The notes beneath the pieces are model-generated. The model saw only the letters and a list, made by a program, of their open reading frames with translations. It was not told the DNA's origin and ran no database searches. This document shows, piece after piece, positions 51,441 to 61,126 of a stretch of 64,000 bases of DNA. The first letter of the stretch is position 1. Each line of letters starts with the position of its first letter. The translations under genes were made by a program, and so were the position numbers. The stretch comes from JBFLYN01 sp040756655 (GTDB lineage Bacteria > Bacillota > Sulfobacillia > UBA8153): contig JBFLYN010000007.1 of assembly GCA_040756655.1 (NCBI GenBank), positions 36,469 to 100,468 of the forward strand, read 5' to 3'.

Positions 51441-52400
51441 TTACACGGGATCTCGCTTGAGAAAGGTGGTCAGGCAGTGCACCGAGCCCCAGCCCTTCAT
51501 GAGCTCGCTCACGTCCACCTGGATGACCTCGATGCCTGCTTGCCGGTACATGCCAGTGGTCTCGGGCGCACCTTCGGCCACCACGATGACGTCCGGGGCC
51601 AGGGCCACGAAGTTTATAACCATGCTGGTCCTGAGCTCCCGGATATTGGCGACCTCCAGGATGTGAAACCCCCGCCTTTTCAGGGCTTCCGCCACCACGT
51701 AGGGAGTCTGCCAGGGAAAGCACACGGCAGTGCGAGGACCGGCGATGTTGATGAAGCCATCGAGGTGGGCCGACCCGTAGGGTACCTGTACATAGATGAT
51801 GTCCTCCACTCCCATGTTACGAAGCTCGCGCTCTACCTGCTGGCAACCCTCCAGGTTGCTGCGGTTGCCCAGCCCCAGGAGCACGGTGCGGCTGTCTACC
51901 CACATCAGGTCGGCACCCTCAAAGGTGGCTCTCCCGTTGATGGTCTTGGCGATGGGCACTCCCAGCCGGCCCAGGGCCTGGGCCACGTAGCGTTCTTCCC
52001 CCCGGCGCAGGGTAAGGCCGGGCCGGGTGACAATGGCACCCTCTGGAGTCATGACACACAGGTCCCGGCAGAACATGCCATTGGGTTTGTCTGGGGCCAT
52101 GTCCTCGACGTAGTGCACGGTCACGCCATGCTCGCCATAGAGCTCAGCCAGGCGATCGTGCTGGTCGCGGGCTTTTTCGGGATCTGGCAGTTCCTTGAAC
52201 CTGATGGCCACAGCGTCGGTGAGTCCATCGATCTCCGGTCCCGGGCGGCGCATGAGCACCGACCTAAGCTGGCCACATTCCGAATCCACGCCCCAGTCAC
52301 CCCAGTACCGGTTCATGTCCTCTCGAAAGGGCGTGGAGTCAGAAAACCACCTCTCCCCCACGCTCCTGAGGGGATCGGCAGCATAGCGGTTCTGGCTCAA
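51441..52400 (-). CDS. Amidinotransferase-fold hydrolase (DDAH / arginine deiminase-like)
   Basis: 319 residues of the guanidino-modifying superfamily. Catalytic His212 (GSAHLDG) and Cys309 (GSVHCLT, ten residues from the end) are present, with the acidic residues in FCRDLCVM (Asp113) and FEGAD. Size and the C-terminal Cys fit dimethylarginine dimethylaminohydrolase or related arginine-modifying enzymes; a short arginine deiminase-like activity cannot be excluded. TTG at 52400 has AGGGGAG upstream. With the M81 gene downstream it may act on modified peptides or guanidino compounds. Confidence 0.85.
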   Translation of the reverse strand: MSQNRYAADPLRSVGERWFSDSTPFREDMNRYWGDWGVDSECGQLRSVLMRRPGPEIDGLTDAVAIRFKELPDPEKARDQHDRLAELYGEHGVTVHYVEDMAPDKPNGMFCRDLCVMTPEGAIVTRPGLTLRRGEERYVAQALGRLGVPIAKTINGRATFEGADLMWVDSRTVLLGLGNRSNLEGCQQVERELRNMGVEDIIYVQVPYGSAHLDGFINIAGPRTAVCFPWQTPYVVAEALKRRGFHILEVANIRELRTSMVINFVALAPDVIVVAEGAPETTGMYRQAGIEVIQVDVSELMKGWGSVHCLTTFLKRDPV

Positions 52401-52673
52401 GGCTCAGCTCCCCTCTCTACTCTACTCTGGATGTTTGATGCAGCGCACCACTGGCACAGAGGTGGACTTCTCTCCCGCCTGCTCGATTCCTTCACGGCCG
52501 GGGGTAAGGTACGGGCTGGGACGGCCTGGCAGCACCAGGGCCCAAGCCCAACCCGGCATCCGGCAAAAGGTGAGGGAAGGATGAGCCGGGGAAGCACGGC
52601 GGTAACCACCCGCCCGGGAAGGCAAAGGCGGCTACGAAAGTCTAGACCTGCCCAGCACGGCCGCCGTGCCTGC

Positions 52674-53983
52674 CTACGCCCTGGCGAACTGGTGGAAGGC
52701 CGGTTGGTGTTCGGTGGGCATGGCCGAGCGGTAGCGTCTGCCTCCCGTCCGCCGGGCGAAGTCCTCCTTGGCCCTCTCCAGCAGTTCGGCATTGGCCACC
52801 AGCGCGTAACCTGCTTCGGCCAGCACCTTGGCAGCGGTCAGCATGCCGGCATGCCCTGCCAAGAATGCCCCGGTGTACCCAGGGCCAGGCAAGCCGCGTG
52901 GATCTGGGCCGTGGGGCAGCACCAGCTTACATCGCCCACGTCCGTGGACCCGCGAGGCGCATCCTCGGTGAGCGGGACCGACAAGATCCTGTCCACCAGG
53001 ACCCGGTCCCACACTTCCTCGGGCACCCGGGCTTCGCGCCGGGCCAACTCTCGCTGTTGCCCGGGAATAGTACTGGCGATCTCCCGGGCAAATCCTTGTT
53101 CAGCAGGACCAAACACGGGAGGCCCGACCCGGCGAAAACAGGCGTCCAAGAGTTCCGTCAACGGCCCGTTGGGCAGCACATTCCAGATGGCCTTGAGGAG
53201 TTCTACCTCGTAACGGGTTTCGGTCATCTGGGCAGCACCCGAAGGGCACTTGAGCACCCGTTCCCATAGCTGGTCCACCTCCTCCCGCAGGGGGGCCCGC
53301 ACCAGATACCACACCTTGGCCACGGGCGGCACCACGTTGGGCTGGCCCCCGCCGCGTAATGAATGCGGGCCCGGGACGGCATGTGCTCCCGCAGGAACTC
53401 GACGCCGAGGTTCATGAGCTGGACAGCATCCAGGGCGCTGCGTCCGTTGTAGGGGTCGCCCGAGGCGTGAGCGGCCTGCCCGTAGAAGGTGAAGTTGGCG
53501 GCGTTATTGGCTAGCGATGATCCGGCCCAGGCCTTGTTGACGGACCCCGGGTACCAGGTAAGGCAGGCATCACAGTCAGCAAAGAGCCCATCGCGGGCCA
53601 TGAATGCCTTGCCACTGAGGTTTTCTTCGGCCGGGCACCCGAAATACACGATGGTACCCGGCGCTTTTTCGCCCTCCAGCTGGTGCTTTAGGCCCAAGGC
53701 CGCGCCCAAGGTTGTGTCCGCAGCCGTGGCCCGGCGCTCCCGGCACGCGCTCCTCGCAAAAAGGGACGGCCTTCTGGGAGAGACCGCCCAGGGCGTCATA
53801 CTCGCCCAGGAAACCGATGACCGGGCCACCGCTCCCCCAGGTGGCCACGAAAGCCAGGCAGGCTGCCGACTGGTATTCGTGCAGGGCGAGTTCGGCCAGT
53901 TCCCAGATGGTGTCCGCAACCCGGATAACGGTCTGTCGTTTCTCCTCTATGTACCGTAGCGCGGCCACTGCTCTGGCCGACAT
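52674..53983 (-). pseudogene. M20 amidohydrolase (AbgB-like), degraded
   Basis: Four minus-strand segments rebuild an M20D hydrolase: MSARAVAALRYIEEKR with WELAELALHEYQSAA, then AFVATWGSG and FLGEYDALGGL to HGCGHN; a new frame from TTLGAALGLKHQLEG through CPAEENLSGKAFMARDG and GQAAHASGDPYNGRSALDA; another from QPNVVPPVAKVWYLVRAP; and a last from AGHAGMLTAAKVLAEAGY to the stop at 52674. Breaks lie near 53727, near 53350 (a run of five G) and near 52855. About 25-30 residues are also missing between EYQSAACL and AFVATW, and a few before AGHAG. The deletions make this a true pseudogene. Confidence 0.8.
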
Positions 53984-54137
53984 GGGCAGTCTTCCCCAAT
54001 ATAGTATCCCACTGGCAATCCTGGGGCTATCTGGACACTTCAGCGCCGAGCAGCTCATCTCCTGCCGTGGACGCCCACCAGGTGAACGGAACTGGCGGGT
54101 CGCGGGTCCGCGCAGAGACGTGACCGGGTACCGAGGT

Positions 54138-55307
54138 TCAGCTTAGGAGTGAGGCTATGCCACCCGAGGAATCCTGGTCCATAAAGCCAACACAACACCG
54201 ATTCTGGTAGTAGACCCGGGGGATACGGAAAGAGATCTTGCCCAGGAGTTCGGCAAAACCCACTCCCGCAAAACCCGCCTGGTCGCGGGCGGTGAGAGCC
54301 TCACGACCCTGGGTGCCAATGTAAACCACTTCATCGCCCACCCGCACGCCGGACAAGTGCGACACGTCCACGATGGAAGTATCGGCACAAACTGCCAGCA
54401 CCCGGCACCGGGTGCCGTGGATGAGCACCTGGCCCCGGCCGGCCTGGGAGCCGGTCATGCCGTCTCCGGTACCCAGCCCGATGAGGGCGGTGTTCAGCGG
54501 TGCTGTCGTGACCCGGCTGGTACCGTACCCCAGGTGCCAGCCTGCAGGCAGGACCTTGACCTGGCTTACCCTGGTCCTGTACGCCAGGGCCGGTCGCAGC
54601 TCGAAGGGCGGGTGGTCTTCACTGGTGAAGCCATAAGTCAGGTCGCCCACCCGCACGGCATCCCGGTTGAGCTTTGGAAAACACACCACGGCGGAACTGG
54701 AAGCCATGTGCACCAAGCACCCGCGGGGCAACGACATTCCCGCCAAGAACTCCTCGAACCTGGTCAGTTGCTCTTCGCAGGGCAGCTGTTGGGAGGGGGC
54801 CCGCAGGTGGGTGGCGACCCCTTCCAGCCGGTAGTTGGTCATGGACTTGAGCAACGAAGTCACCCGCCCGACCTGTGCCGGGTAAAACCCCATCCGGCCC
54901 ATGCCCGTATCCACCTTGATATGGAACCGTACCGGCCGGGCACGACCTAAAGCCAGACGGCGCAGGCATGCCAGGGTCCAAAACGCCCCGGCGAACACTG
55001 AGGCTTCCAGGTTAACGGCCTCTTGGAGCTCGTCCGGCAGCAAAGGCCCCATGATGATGATATCGGCATCCTGAGGGCCGATGCCTGCCTTCCGGAGCTG
55101 CCGGGCCTCGCTGAGCCTGGCCACGGCCAGTTTCCTGCACCCGGTGCCCACGAGGACCCGGGCCGGGGCCACCGCACCGTGACCGTACCCGTTGCCCTTC
55201 AGAACCGGTATGACCAAAGCTGGGCTCACGTGCCTGGAGACGACCTGGTAGTTTGATACTATGTGGTCTAGGTTCACTTCCATGACTGAGACTGCGTCCA
55301 CTCGCAT
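54138..55307 (-). CDS. alr: Alanine racemase family protein
   Basis: PLP-dependent fold III racemase, 389 residues. The PLP lysine is in VLKGNGYGHG near the N-terminus; KVDTGMGRMGF, the VHMASSSAV block and the GLGTGDGMT block of Alr follow, with the C-terminal beta domain ending VYYQNR. The LKGNGYGHG variant of the usual VKANAYGHG leaves room for another amino-acid substrate. ATG at 55307 has AGGAGGAAGG upstream; an in-frame codon at 55385 is less likely. It lies 239 bases after the nucleoside operon and, with murI, would serve cell-wall synthesis. Confidence 0.92.
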   Translation of the reverse strand: MRVDAVSVMEVNLDHIVSNYQVVSRHVSPALVIPVLKGNGYGHGAVAPARVLVGTGCRKLAVARLSEARQLRKAGIGPQDADIIIMGPLLPDELQEAVNLEASVFAGAFWTLACLRRLALGRARPVRFHIKVDTGMGRMGFYPAQVGRVTSLLKSMTNYRLEGVATHLRAPSQQLPCEEQLTRFEEFLAGMSLPRGCLVHMASSSAVVCFPKLNRDAVRVGDLTYGFTSEDHPPFELRPALAYRTRVSQVKVLPAGWHLGYGTSRVTTAPLNTALIGLGTGDGMTGSQAGRGQVLIHGTRCRVLAVCADTSIVDVSHLSGVRVGDEVVYIGTQGREALTARDQAGFAGVGFAELLGKISFRIPRVYYQNRCCVGFMDQDSSGGIASLLS

Positions 55308-55546
55308 AACGCCTTCCTCCTGCACTCGCCATCGGGCAGTGCGCGGGCGGGAGACCGGACGGGTCCTGGCTGTGGCCCCAACCACCCACCTGTTGATTAC
55401 GGGGCCCGGGCGCGGAGTTCCTTCCCACTCTCTCCACCCCCGGGGTCAGGGGGCAACACCGTCCGGTGCACACACCACCTGTCCGGCCTGCCCGCGGCGC
55501 CGGGGAAGACCGCCGAAAACCCCGCCCTGCTTCCACCGCGGGGGCG

Positions 55547-56947
55547 TCAAGGCTTCTCTTGGGTGCAGTTTTGCCTTGCCAGTTCCACCGTCCACCGGGC
55601 CAGTTCACTGATGGCCATGGTCTCCATGCCCCGCACATAGGTCTGGAGCGTGTCTTCCAGCGGCCCGGACCACGCCGTGGAGATACCCTCAGGTCCCTGG
55701 ATGACGCCGACCACCGTCCCTACCTGGGCGGCATTACAGTCCACGTCCTGCCCGCACCCGGCGACGATGCTCATGGTGCGGTCAAAGTCACCGTTGCCGT
55801 ACCAGAGCGCCACCACCTCGGCGGCGGCGTTGGGGTAAGCGTGCACCCAGTTATACCGCTCCAACCCCTCTTCCAAAGTGTACCAGGCATCCTTCCAGCA
55901 AGCGGCGCGCCGGCAAGCCTGTAGCGCCTCCTGGATGACATGGTGATACTCGGTACCTGCGGGCAGGAGCGCGGTGGCAGCTGGTAGCAGGGCCCGCGTA
56001 TCCTTCTCCACGAAGGCCAGCGAAGTCAGGACCGCGTTGAACACTTCCCCGAGCACGCCGTTGCCCGTATGAGAGACAACACCGTCCAGCCAGGCCAGCC
56101 GGGCTGCCTCGGCAGCATCACCCGGAGTCAAAAGGCCCAGCACGGCCCCGCGCATTTGCGCGCCGATCCACTCGGAAAACGGATTGCAGAAACTGCCGCT
56201 CTGGGGAGGATATATGCCGAACTTGAGGTTTTGGAGGGCGATGTGCTCTGCCGACCAGCCAAACGGGATCAGCGCCACCCATTGCTCGGCGATGTCCTCA
56301 GACCGCACCGCGCGCCCGCGCTCCTGGTAGGCCTTGAGAAAGGCCAGTTCGTAGGCAATGTCATCATTGAGAGTGTTAGGGGGGCGCACATAGCCGCGGA
56401 CTTCCCCAAACCGGGCCTCCAGCTGGCGGGCCGTATACCCTTCCAACGCGGTGCCCAGGGCCCCGCCGGCGATCTGCCCGAGCCACCCTGCCTCCACCCG
56501 GGCGGCAAACCTCGGGGAGCCGACGTCAACGGCAACCGGTTCCGGCAGGCTCACCAGCTGGACGTATTCCTCCCAGTTGTTAACCTGGGCATACTTCCAG
56601 TAGGGTGACTGGTGGTTACAGGGGGCACACTGGAGCTCGTGGAAGATGCGGGCCGTGATACGGTGCAGACGGGGCAAGTCACCTGTGTCCAGGCAATGGA
56701 TACCATCCAGGAGCAGCGCTTCGGCCCGGCTCACCTGGTAGCCCCGATTGGCCATGGCCTGGCAGGCGGCCACCATCAAGCGCTCAGGCGCCCCCGACCC
56801 TGGCACCTGGCTGTACCAGAACATCTGTACTCGCTCATCCTCAATCTGGCGCAAGCGCCCGATGGCATCCCAAGTCTGCTCCCCGGCGTCCAGCAAGCGG
56901 GGCACTGCGTTTTGCCGGATCTGTCTTTCCAGCTGGTGGGCCAGCAT
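55547..56947 (-). CDS. ADP-ribosylglycohydrolase family protein
   Basis: 466 residues. About 140 N-terminal helical residues of unknown role precede an ADP-ribosylglycohydrolase (ARH-like) domain with AGWLGQIAGGALGTALEG, the metal motif NTLNDDIAYELAFL and GCGQDVDCNAAQVGTVVG near the C-terminus (family form G-DTDCN-A). Such enzymes cleave N- or O-glycosidic bonds of ADP-ribose or related ribosides. ATG at 56947 has AAGGGGGA upstream, 12 bases after the deaminase gene. Its place in a nucleoside uptake operon suggests a riboside substrate rather than protein de-ADP-ribosylation. Confidence 0.88.
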   Translation of the reverse strand: MLAHQLERQIRQNAVPRLLDAGEQTWDAIGRLRQIEDERVQMFWYSQVPGSGAPERLMVAACQAMANRGYQVSRAEALLLDGIHCLDTGDLPRLHRITARIFHELQCAPCNHQSPYWKYAQVNNWEEYVQLVSLPEPVAVDVGSPRFAARVEAGWLGQIAGGALGTALEGYTARQLEARFGEVRGYVRPPNTLNDDIAYELAFLKAYQERGRAVRSEDIAEQWVALIPFGWSAEHIALQNLKFGIYPPQSGSFCNPFSEWIGAQMRGAVLGLLTPGDAAEAARLAWLDGVVSHTGNGVLGEVFNAVLTSLAFVEKDTRALLPAATALLPAGTEYHHVIQEALQACRRAACWKDAWYTLEEGLERYNWVHAYPNAAAEVVALWYGNGDFDRTMSIVAGCGQDVDCNAAQVGTVVGVIQGPEGISTAWSGPLEDTLQTYVRGMETMAISELARWTVELARQNCTQEKP

Positions 56948-56959
56948 GTGGCATCCCCC

Positions 56960-58252
56960 TTAATACCGGACCCGGGCCGTTCCGGGACGGGCGGCCAGGA
57001 GCCGGTCTGTGATGGTCTGCACCCCGGCCGTCGCCTGGTCCCGGTCCAGGGTGGTCAGACGGCCATCCCGCTTGAGGAACCGGCCGTCCACCAGCACGTG
57101 GCGCACATTGCCGCGGTCGGCGCTGTAGATCAGGGCGGCAAGGGGGTCGGTCACCGGGGCGGTATTGCACTGGGCAAGATCCCATACTACCAAGTCGGCG
57201 GCCATGCCCGCCTCCACCCGGCCCGAGTCCAGGTTAAGGACCCGGTGCCCGTTCATCAAGATGCGCCATAGTTCTCCCAGGCCGAACCTCTGGGCGTCTC
57301 CACACAGGAGCTTCCCGGCCAACCCCAGCAGCCGGACCTGTTCCAGTGGGCTGAGAGTACCGGAGCTGGCGGCCCCGTCGGTGCCGATGCCCACTTGCAG
57401 CCGTTCCACCAGGTTCCAGAGCCGGCCCGGCCCCATGGACAGCTTCATGTAGGTTTTGGGGCAAAAGGCAAACCAGGTATCTTCGTTGATCAGGGCAAGA
57501 TCCGCTTCCTCCACCCACAGGCCATGCCCGGCCAGCACCGGCAGGTCGAACCCGCCCGCGGCGGCCAGCACCTCAAACGGGGTCTTCCCGGTCCTGGCCA
57601 CGCTCTCCCTTACCTGCTCAAGGGTTTCCGAAAGGTGGATGTGGATGCCCACCCCGAGTTCCTGGGCGCGGCGGACAATGGCCTTCAGTACCGGCGGAGG
57701 GCAGGTGTACGGAGCGTGAGGGCCCATGCGGAAGAAAACGCGCCCGGCCTGGCCCATCCTGGTCTCGATGAGCCGGGTCGCACTGTCGATCTGTGCATCC
57801 ACTCCAGGACCTAACCCGAAAACCGTGGGAGCAATGTCGGCGCGCAGGCCCGCCTCCACCACCGCGTCGGCCACGCTGCCGGCGTGGAAGTAATGGTCGA
57901 AAAAAGCAGTGACCCCGTTTTCGATCATCTCAGCGCAGGCCAGCCGGGCACCGGTGCGCACATCGCCCGGGGTCAGCATGCTTTCGTATGGCCAGATACA
58001 GTCGTTGAACCACCGTTGGATGGGTACGTCCTCGGCAACGCCCCGGAAGATGACCATGGCCGCGTGGGTATGCAGGTTGACCAGGCCGGGGGTAACCACA
58101 CAGCCGGAACAGTCGATGATTTCGCCCGCGGCCGTGCCGGGCCCCACTGAGGTGATGATACCACCGCTTATGGCTATGCACTGCTCCCGGCGCACGCTGG
58201 CGTCCCGATCCAGCACGGTGGCATTGGCCAGCAAGAGCTGACAGCTACTCAT
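56960..58252 (-). CDS. Amidohydrolase, SAH/MTA or adenosine-type deaminase
   Basis: A 430-residue metal-dependent deaminase of the MtaD/SAH-deaminase group. N-terminal metal motif NLHTHAAM (His61 and His63), FRGVAEDVPIQRWF, the substrate-side block GPHAPYTC, HIHLSET and the metal Asp in GTDGAASSG. This group deaminates adenosine-type nucleosides such as S-adenosylhomocysteine or 5'-methylthioadenosine to inosine forms; the exact substrate cannot be read here. ATG at 58252 overlaps the nucleoside hydrolase end by eight bases, so the genes are coupled. Confidence 0.88.
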   Translation of the reverse strand: MSSCQLLLANATVLDRDASVRREQCIAISGGIITSVGPGTAAGEIIDCSGCVVTPGLVNLHTHAAMVIFRGVAEDVPIQRWFNDCIWPYESMLTPGDVRTGARLACAEMIENGVTAFFDHYFHAGSVADAVVEAGLRADIAPTVFGLGPGVDAQIDSATRLIETRMGQAGRVFFRMGPHAPYTCPPPVLKAIVRRAQELGVGIHIHLSETLEQVRESVARTGKTPFEVLAAAGGFDLPVLAGHGLWVEEADLALINEDTWFAFCPKTYMKLSMGPGRLWNLVERLQVGIGTDGAASSGTLSPLEQVRLLGLAGKLLCGDAQRFGLGELWRILMNGHRVLNLDSGRVEAGMAADLVVWDLAQCNTAPVTDPLAALIYSADRGNVRHVLVDGRFLKRDGRLTTLDRDQATAGVQTITDRLLAARPGTARVRY

Positions 58253-59177
58253 AGTGCCGCATAGCCGCAAAGAGCATTTCCATGAAACGTGCCCGGTCGA
58301 TATCCAGCCCCACGTGAGCATTGGGCGGTCTTTGGGTCACCCCGTAGAAATCCACCACGGTGCGGCCCGTGGTAAACTCGCCGCGGGTTTCGATGTCCAC
58401 GCGCAGGTGGCGGGTGGTGACCAGGCCGGGTTCCAGGACCGCCGCCACGGCACAGGGGTCATGCAAGGGACTGCCGGCAAAGCCGAACTTCACATGGTAC
58501 TTCCCATAAAACTCCAAAAGCTCCGCCACCATGGTGGCCACGCGCCTGCCCATCCCCCTCAGTCGCAACACGTCCTCGGGGTAGACCTGCGCCCGGTGGG
58601 TCACATCCAACCCGACCATGGTGATGGGTACGCCACAGTCAAACACGATACGGGCCGCTTCCGGATCCACCAGGATGTTGAACTCCGCCGCCGGTGTCCA
58701 GTTCCCCTCATAGGCGGCCCCGCCCATGAGGGTAATGCCCTCCAAGTTCGCCCGGATGTCCGGGGCCAACAACAGGGCCAGGGCGACGTTGGTCAATGGC
58801 CCGGTAGGGATCAGGGTGACCGGCCGGGGGCTGGTACGGACGGTGTGGGCAATAACCTCCCAGGCCGGACGGGGGCTGGGCCCGTATGCCGGCGGGGGCA
58901 GCACGGGGCCGTCGAGGCCGCTCTCGCCGTGCACCTGGGGGGCCACCACCAGCTCGCGTACCAGCGGCCGGTCGGCCCCGGCCGCCACTTCCGTCTGGAT
59001 GCCGGCAAAGCTCAGTACCCGGAGGGTGTTGCTGAGCGTCTTGGGCAGGGTCTGGTTTCCCGCCACCACGGTCACCGCCCTCACATCCAGCGGCGAGGCA
59101 AAGGCCAGCAACAGGGCGATGGCATCGTCATGACCGGGATCGCAATCGATGATGACTGGTCTAGGCAACTCTACCAT
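58245..59177 (-). CDS. Inosine-uridine preferring nucleoside hydrolase
   Basis: Splits nucleosides into base and ribose. The 310-residue product has the calcium-binding signature IIDCDPGHDDAIALL (Asp11, Asp13, Asp17, Asp18), the PTGPLTNVALAL block, LMGGA, the EFNILVDPEAA block and HDPCAV with the late Asp. ATG at 59177 sits very close to AAAAGGAGAG; a TTG at 59168 is an alternative with spacing on the long side. It overlaps the end of the permease gene upstream. Function fits directly with the nucleoside transporter in the same operon. Confidence 0.92.
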   Translation of the reverse strand: MVELPRPVIIDCDPGHDDAIALLLAFASPLDVRAVTVVAGNQTLPKTLSNTLRVLSFAGIQTEVAAGADRPLVRELVVAPQVHGESGLDGPVLPPPAYGPSPRPAWEVIAHTVRTSPRPVTLIPTGPLTNVALALLLAPDIRANLEGITLMGGAAYEGNWTPAAEFNILVDPEAARIVFDCGVPITMVGLDVTHRAQVYPEDVLRLRGMGRRVATMVAELLEFYGKYHVKFGFAGSPLHDPCAVAAVLEPGLVTTRHLRVDIETRGEFTTGRTVVDFYGVTQRPPNAHVGLDIDRARFMEMLFAAMRHYE

Positions 59178-60084
59178 CTCTCCTTTTGGCACGCCCGCGG
59201 GCGTGGATGGCCAGGCCAACGACAGTAGCCAGGTAGGGTATCATCTGCACGAATTCGGACGGGATGCGCAGGGATTGTAGGTAATTGGAGAGCGCGTCGG
59301 CGAACCCGAAAAACAGCGAAGCGACCAGTGCCCCGAAGGGTGTCCGGCCTCCCAGCGCCGCTGCAGCCAGACCAATGAACCCGCGGCCGGCGGTCATGTC
59401 CCGTGAGAACCAGGAAACGTACCCCATGGACAGGTGCGCCCCGCCGAACCCGGCCAGAGCCCCGCTGATGGCCAATGCGATAAACTGGAGACGGTGCACG
59501 GAAACGCCCACGGACTCAGCGGCGTGGGGATTTTCGCCCACCGCACGTACCCGCAGGCCCAGGGGCGTCCGGTAAAGGAAGTAGTATACGGCCAAGGCTG
59601 ATACCAGGGCGATGTAGGTGATGACGTTGTGGTTGGAGAGGATGCGCCCCAGGACCGGGAGTTCCTTGATGAGGGGCAGCTGCCACTGGGGCATCACCTT
59701 GCTGGCCAGTGATGAAGAGATGCCCTTGTCCTTGGCCACCACGTAGAGCAAAAACACCGTGCCGCCGCTGGCCAGTAGATTGAGGGCGATGCCCGCCAGG
59801 ATGATGTCGGCTTTCAGCTTGAGCGAGAAGTAACCCATGATCAGTGCCAGCCCAGTGGCGGCCAGCACTCCGGCCATAAGCCCAAGCCAGGCGCTGCCGG
59901 TGAGCGCGCTCACTACCACACCGGTGAAGGCCGAGGTCAGCATCATACCTTCCAACCCGATGTTGATCACTCCGGCGCGGTCGGACACCACTGCCCCGAG
60001 GGCGGCAAACAGGATGGGAGTAGTAACACGCAAGACCGCGTATCCGAAACTGGCCGAGAGTATAACGCTAATTAAGTTTTGCAT
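59161..60084 (-). CDS. Nucleoside ABC transporter permease 2
   Basis: Second permease of a BMP-type nucleoside importer (BmpD/NupQ-like), 307 residues with about eight helices. Blocks: FAALGAVVSDRAGVINIGLEGMM near residue 27, RTPLGLRVRAVGENPHAAES in the cytoplasmic loop and GRGFIGLAAAALGGRTPFGA. ATG at 60084 with AAGGGAGGCGAAGGA upstream; it overlaps the end of permease 1 by 17 bases. Confidence 0.95.
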   Translation of the reverse strand: MQNLISVILSASFGYAVLRVTTPILFAALGAVVSDRAGVINIGLEGMMLTSAFTGVVVSALTGSAWLGLMAGVLAATGLALIMGYFSLKLKADIILAGIALNLLASGGTVFLLYVVAKDKGISSSLASKVMPQWQLPLIKELPVLGRILSNHNVITYIALVSALAVYYFLYRTPLGLRVRAVGENPHAAESVGVSVHRLQFIALAISGALAGFGGAHLSMGYVSWFSRDMTAGRGFIGLAAAALGGRTPFGALVASLFFGFADALSNYLQSLRIPSEFVQMIPYLATVVGLAIHARGRAKRRDGRVA

Positions 60085-61126
60085 GTTCCTTCGCCTCCCT
60101 TACCACCATGCGGTGCTTGATGTGGCCCAGGAACGCCTGCGCGGTGATGAGCAGGATCATGATGGCCTGGATCACCATTACCATCTCGCTGGTGATGTCG
60201 GTCATGCGGGCCATGATGTCGGCGCCGGTGCGCAGGTAGCCCAAAAACAGCGCGGCCACCGGCACCAAGAGCGGGTTGTTGCGAGCCAGGATGGCTATGA
60301 TGATGCCGTCAAAGCCGTAGCCCGGCATGGTCTGCCAAAGAAACCGCCGGTGGATGCCGAGTAGCTCGGATGCACCGCCCAGTCCGGCGAGGGCGCCTCC
60401 CACTACCTGGGCGTAGATGATGACGGACGCGGTGTTGATGCCCGAGTAGCCTGCAAAAGACCGGTTTAGACCGGTCATGCGCAGGGCATATCCCCAGCGA
60501 GTGCGGTACAGGAAGAGAAAGGAGAAGAGCACGGCCATGGCGGCCACCAGCACTCCCCAGTGCAGGCGCGTGGGCGGCAAAAACTGCTGAAGCCATGATG
60601 TCTGCCTGAGGGGATGGGAGACCATGGCGCCCGCCACCGGATCGCGGAAATGGTAGTTGATAACGTAGATCCCTAGACGGAAGAACACGTAATTCAGCAT
60701 GAGCGAGGACACCAGCTCACTGGTCCCCCAGCGTGCCTTCAGAACACCCGGGATATACCCGCCCAGACCCCCGGCCACGGCGCCGCCGGCCAGCGCCACC
60801 AGGGCGTGTATCACCGGGGGCAGGTTCAGTGCCACTCCCACCATGGTGGCCGCCACCCCACCGAGAAAGAACTGCCCCTCGGCGCCGATGTTGAACTGGC
60901 TGGCCTGGAACACCATGGACACTGCCAGCCCGGTGAAGATGAGCGGGATTACCGTTTCGATGAAGCTGGAGAAACGTAGAACCGAGGTGAACGGGCCCAG
61001 GATGAAGGTCCTAAAGGCGTATACCGGCTCACTGCTGACCAGGCAGGTGATGATGAAGCCCAGGAGCAGGGCCAAGGTGATGGCCAAAAACGTCCTCGCT
61101 ACTTCGAATAAAACCTGCCTCCTCAT
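60068..61126 (-). CDS. Nucleoside ABC transporter permease 1
   Basis: First permease of the nucleoside importer (BmpC/NupP-like), 352 residues. Blocks: QASQFNIGAEGQFFLGGVAA, LKARWGTSELVSSLMLNYV and the loop RWGYALRMTGLNRSFAGYSG; several transmembrane helices between. ATG at 61126 overlaps the ATPase stop as ATGA with GGGGAGGTGG upstream. Confidence 0.95.
   Translation of the reverse strand: MRRQVLFEVARTFLAITLALLLGFIITCLVSSEPVYAFRTFILGPFTSVLRFSSFIETVIPLIFTGLAVSMVFQASQFNIGAEGQFFLGGVAATMVGVALNLPPVIHALVALAGGAVAGGLGGYIPGVLKARWGTSELVSSLMLNYVFFRLGIYVINYHFRDPVAGAMVSHPLRQTSWLQQFLPPTRLHWGVLVAAMAVLFSFLFLYRTRWGYALRMTGLNRSFAGYSGINTASVIIYAQVVGGALAGLGGASELLGIHRRFLWQTMPGYGFDGIIIAILARNNPLLVPVAALFLGYLRTGADIMARMTDITSEMVMVIQAIMILLITAQAFLGHIKHRMVVREAKEHAKLN

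Noticed and set aside
51255..53213. A 652-codon open frame on the plus strand
   Set aside because: Antisense to the amidinotransferase-fold gene and the M20 pseudogene; no similarity, low-complexity composition.
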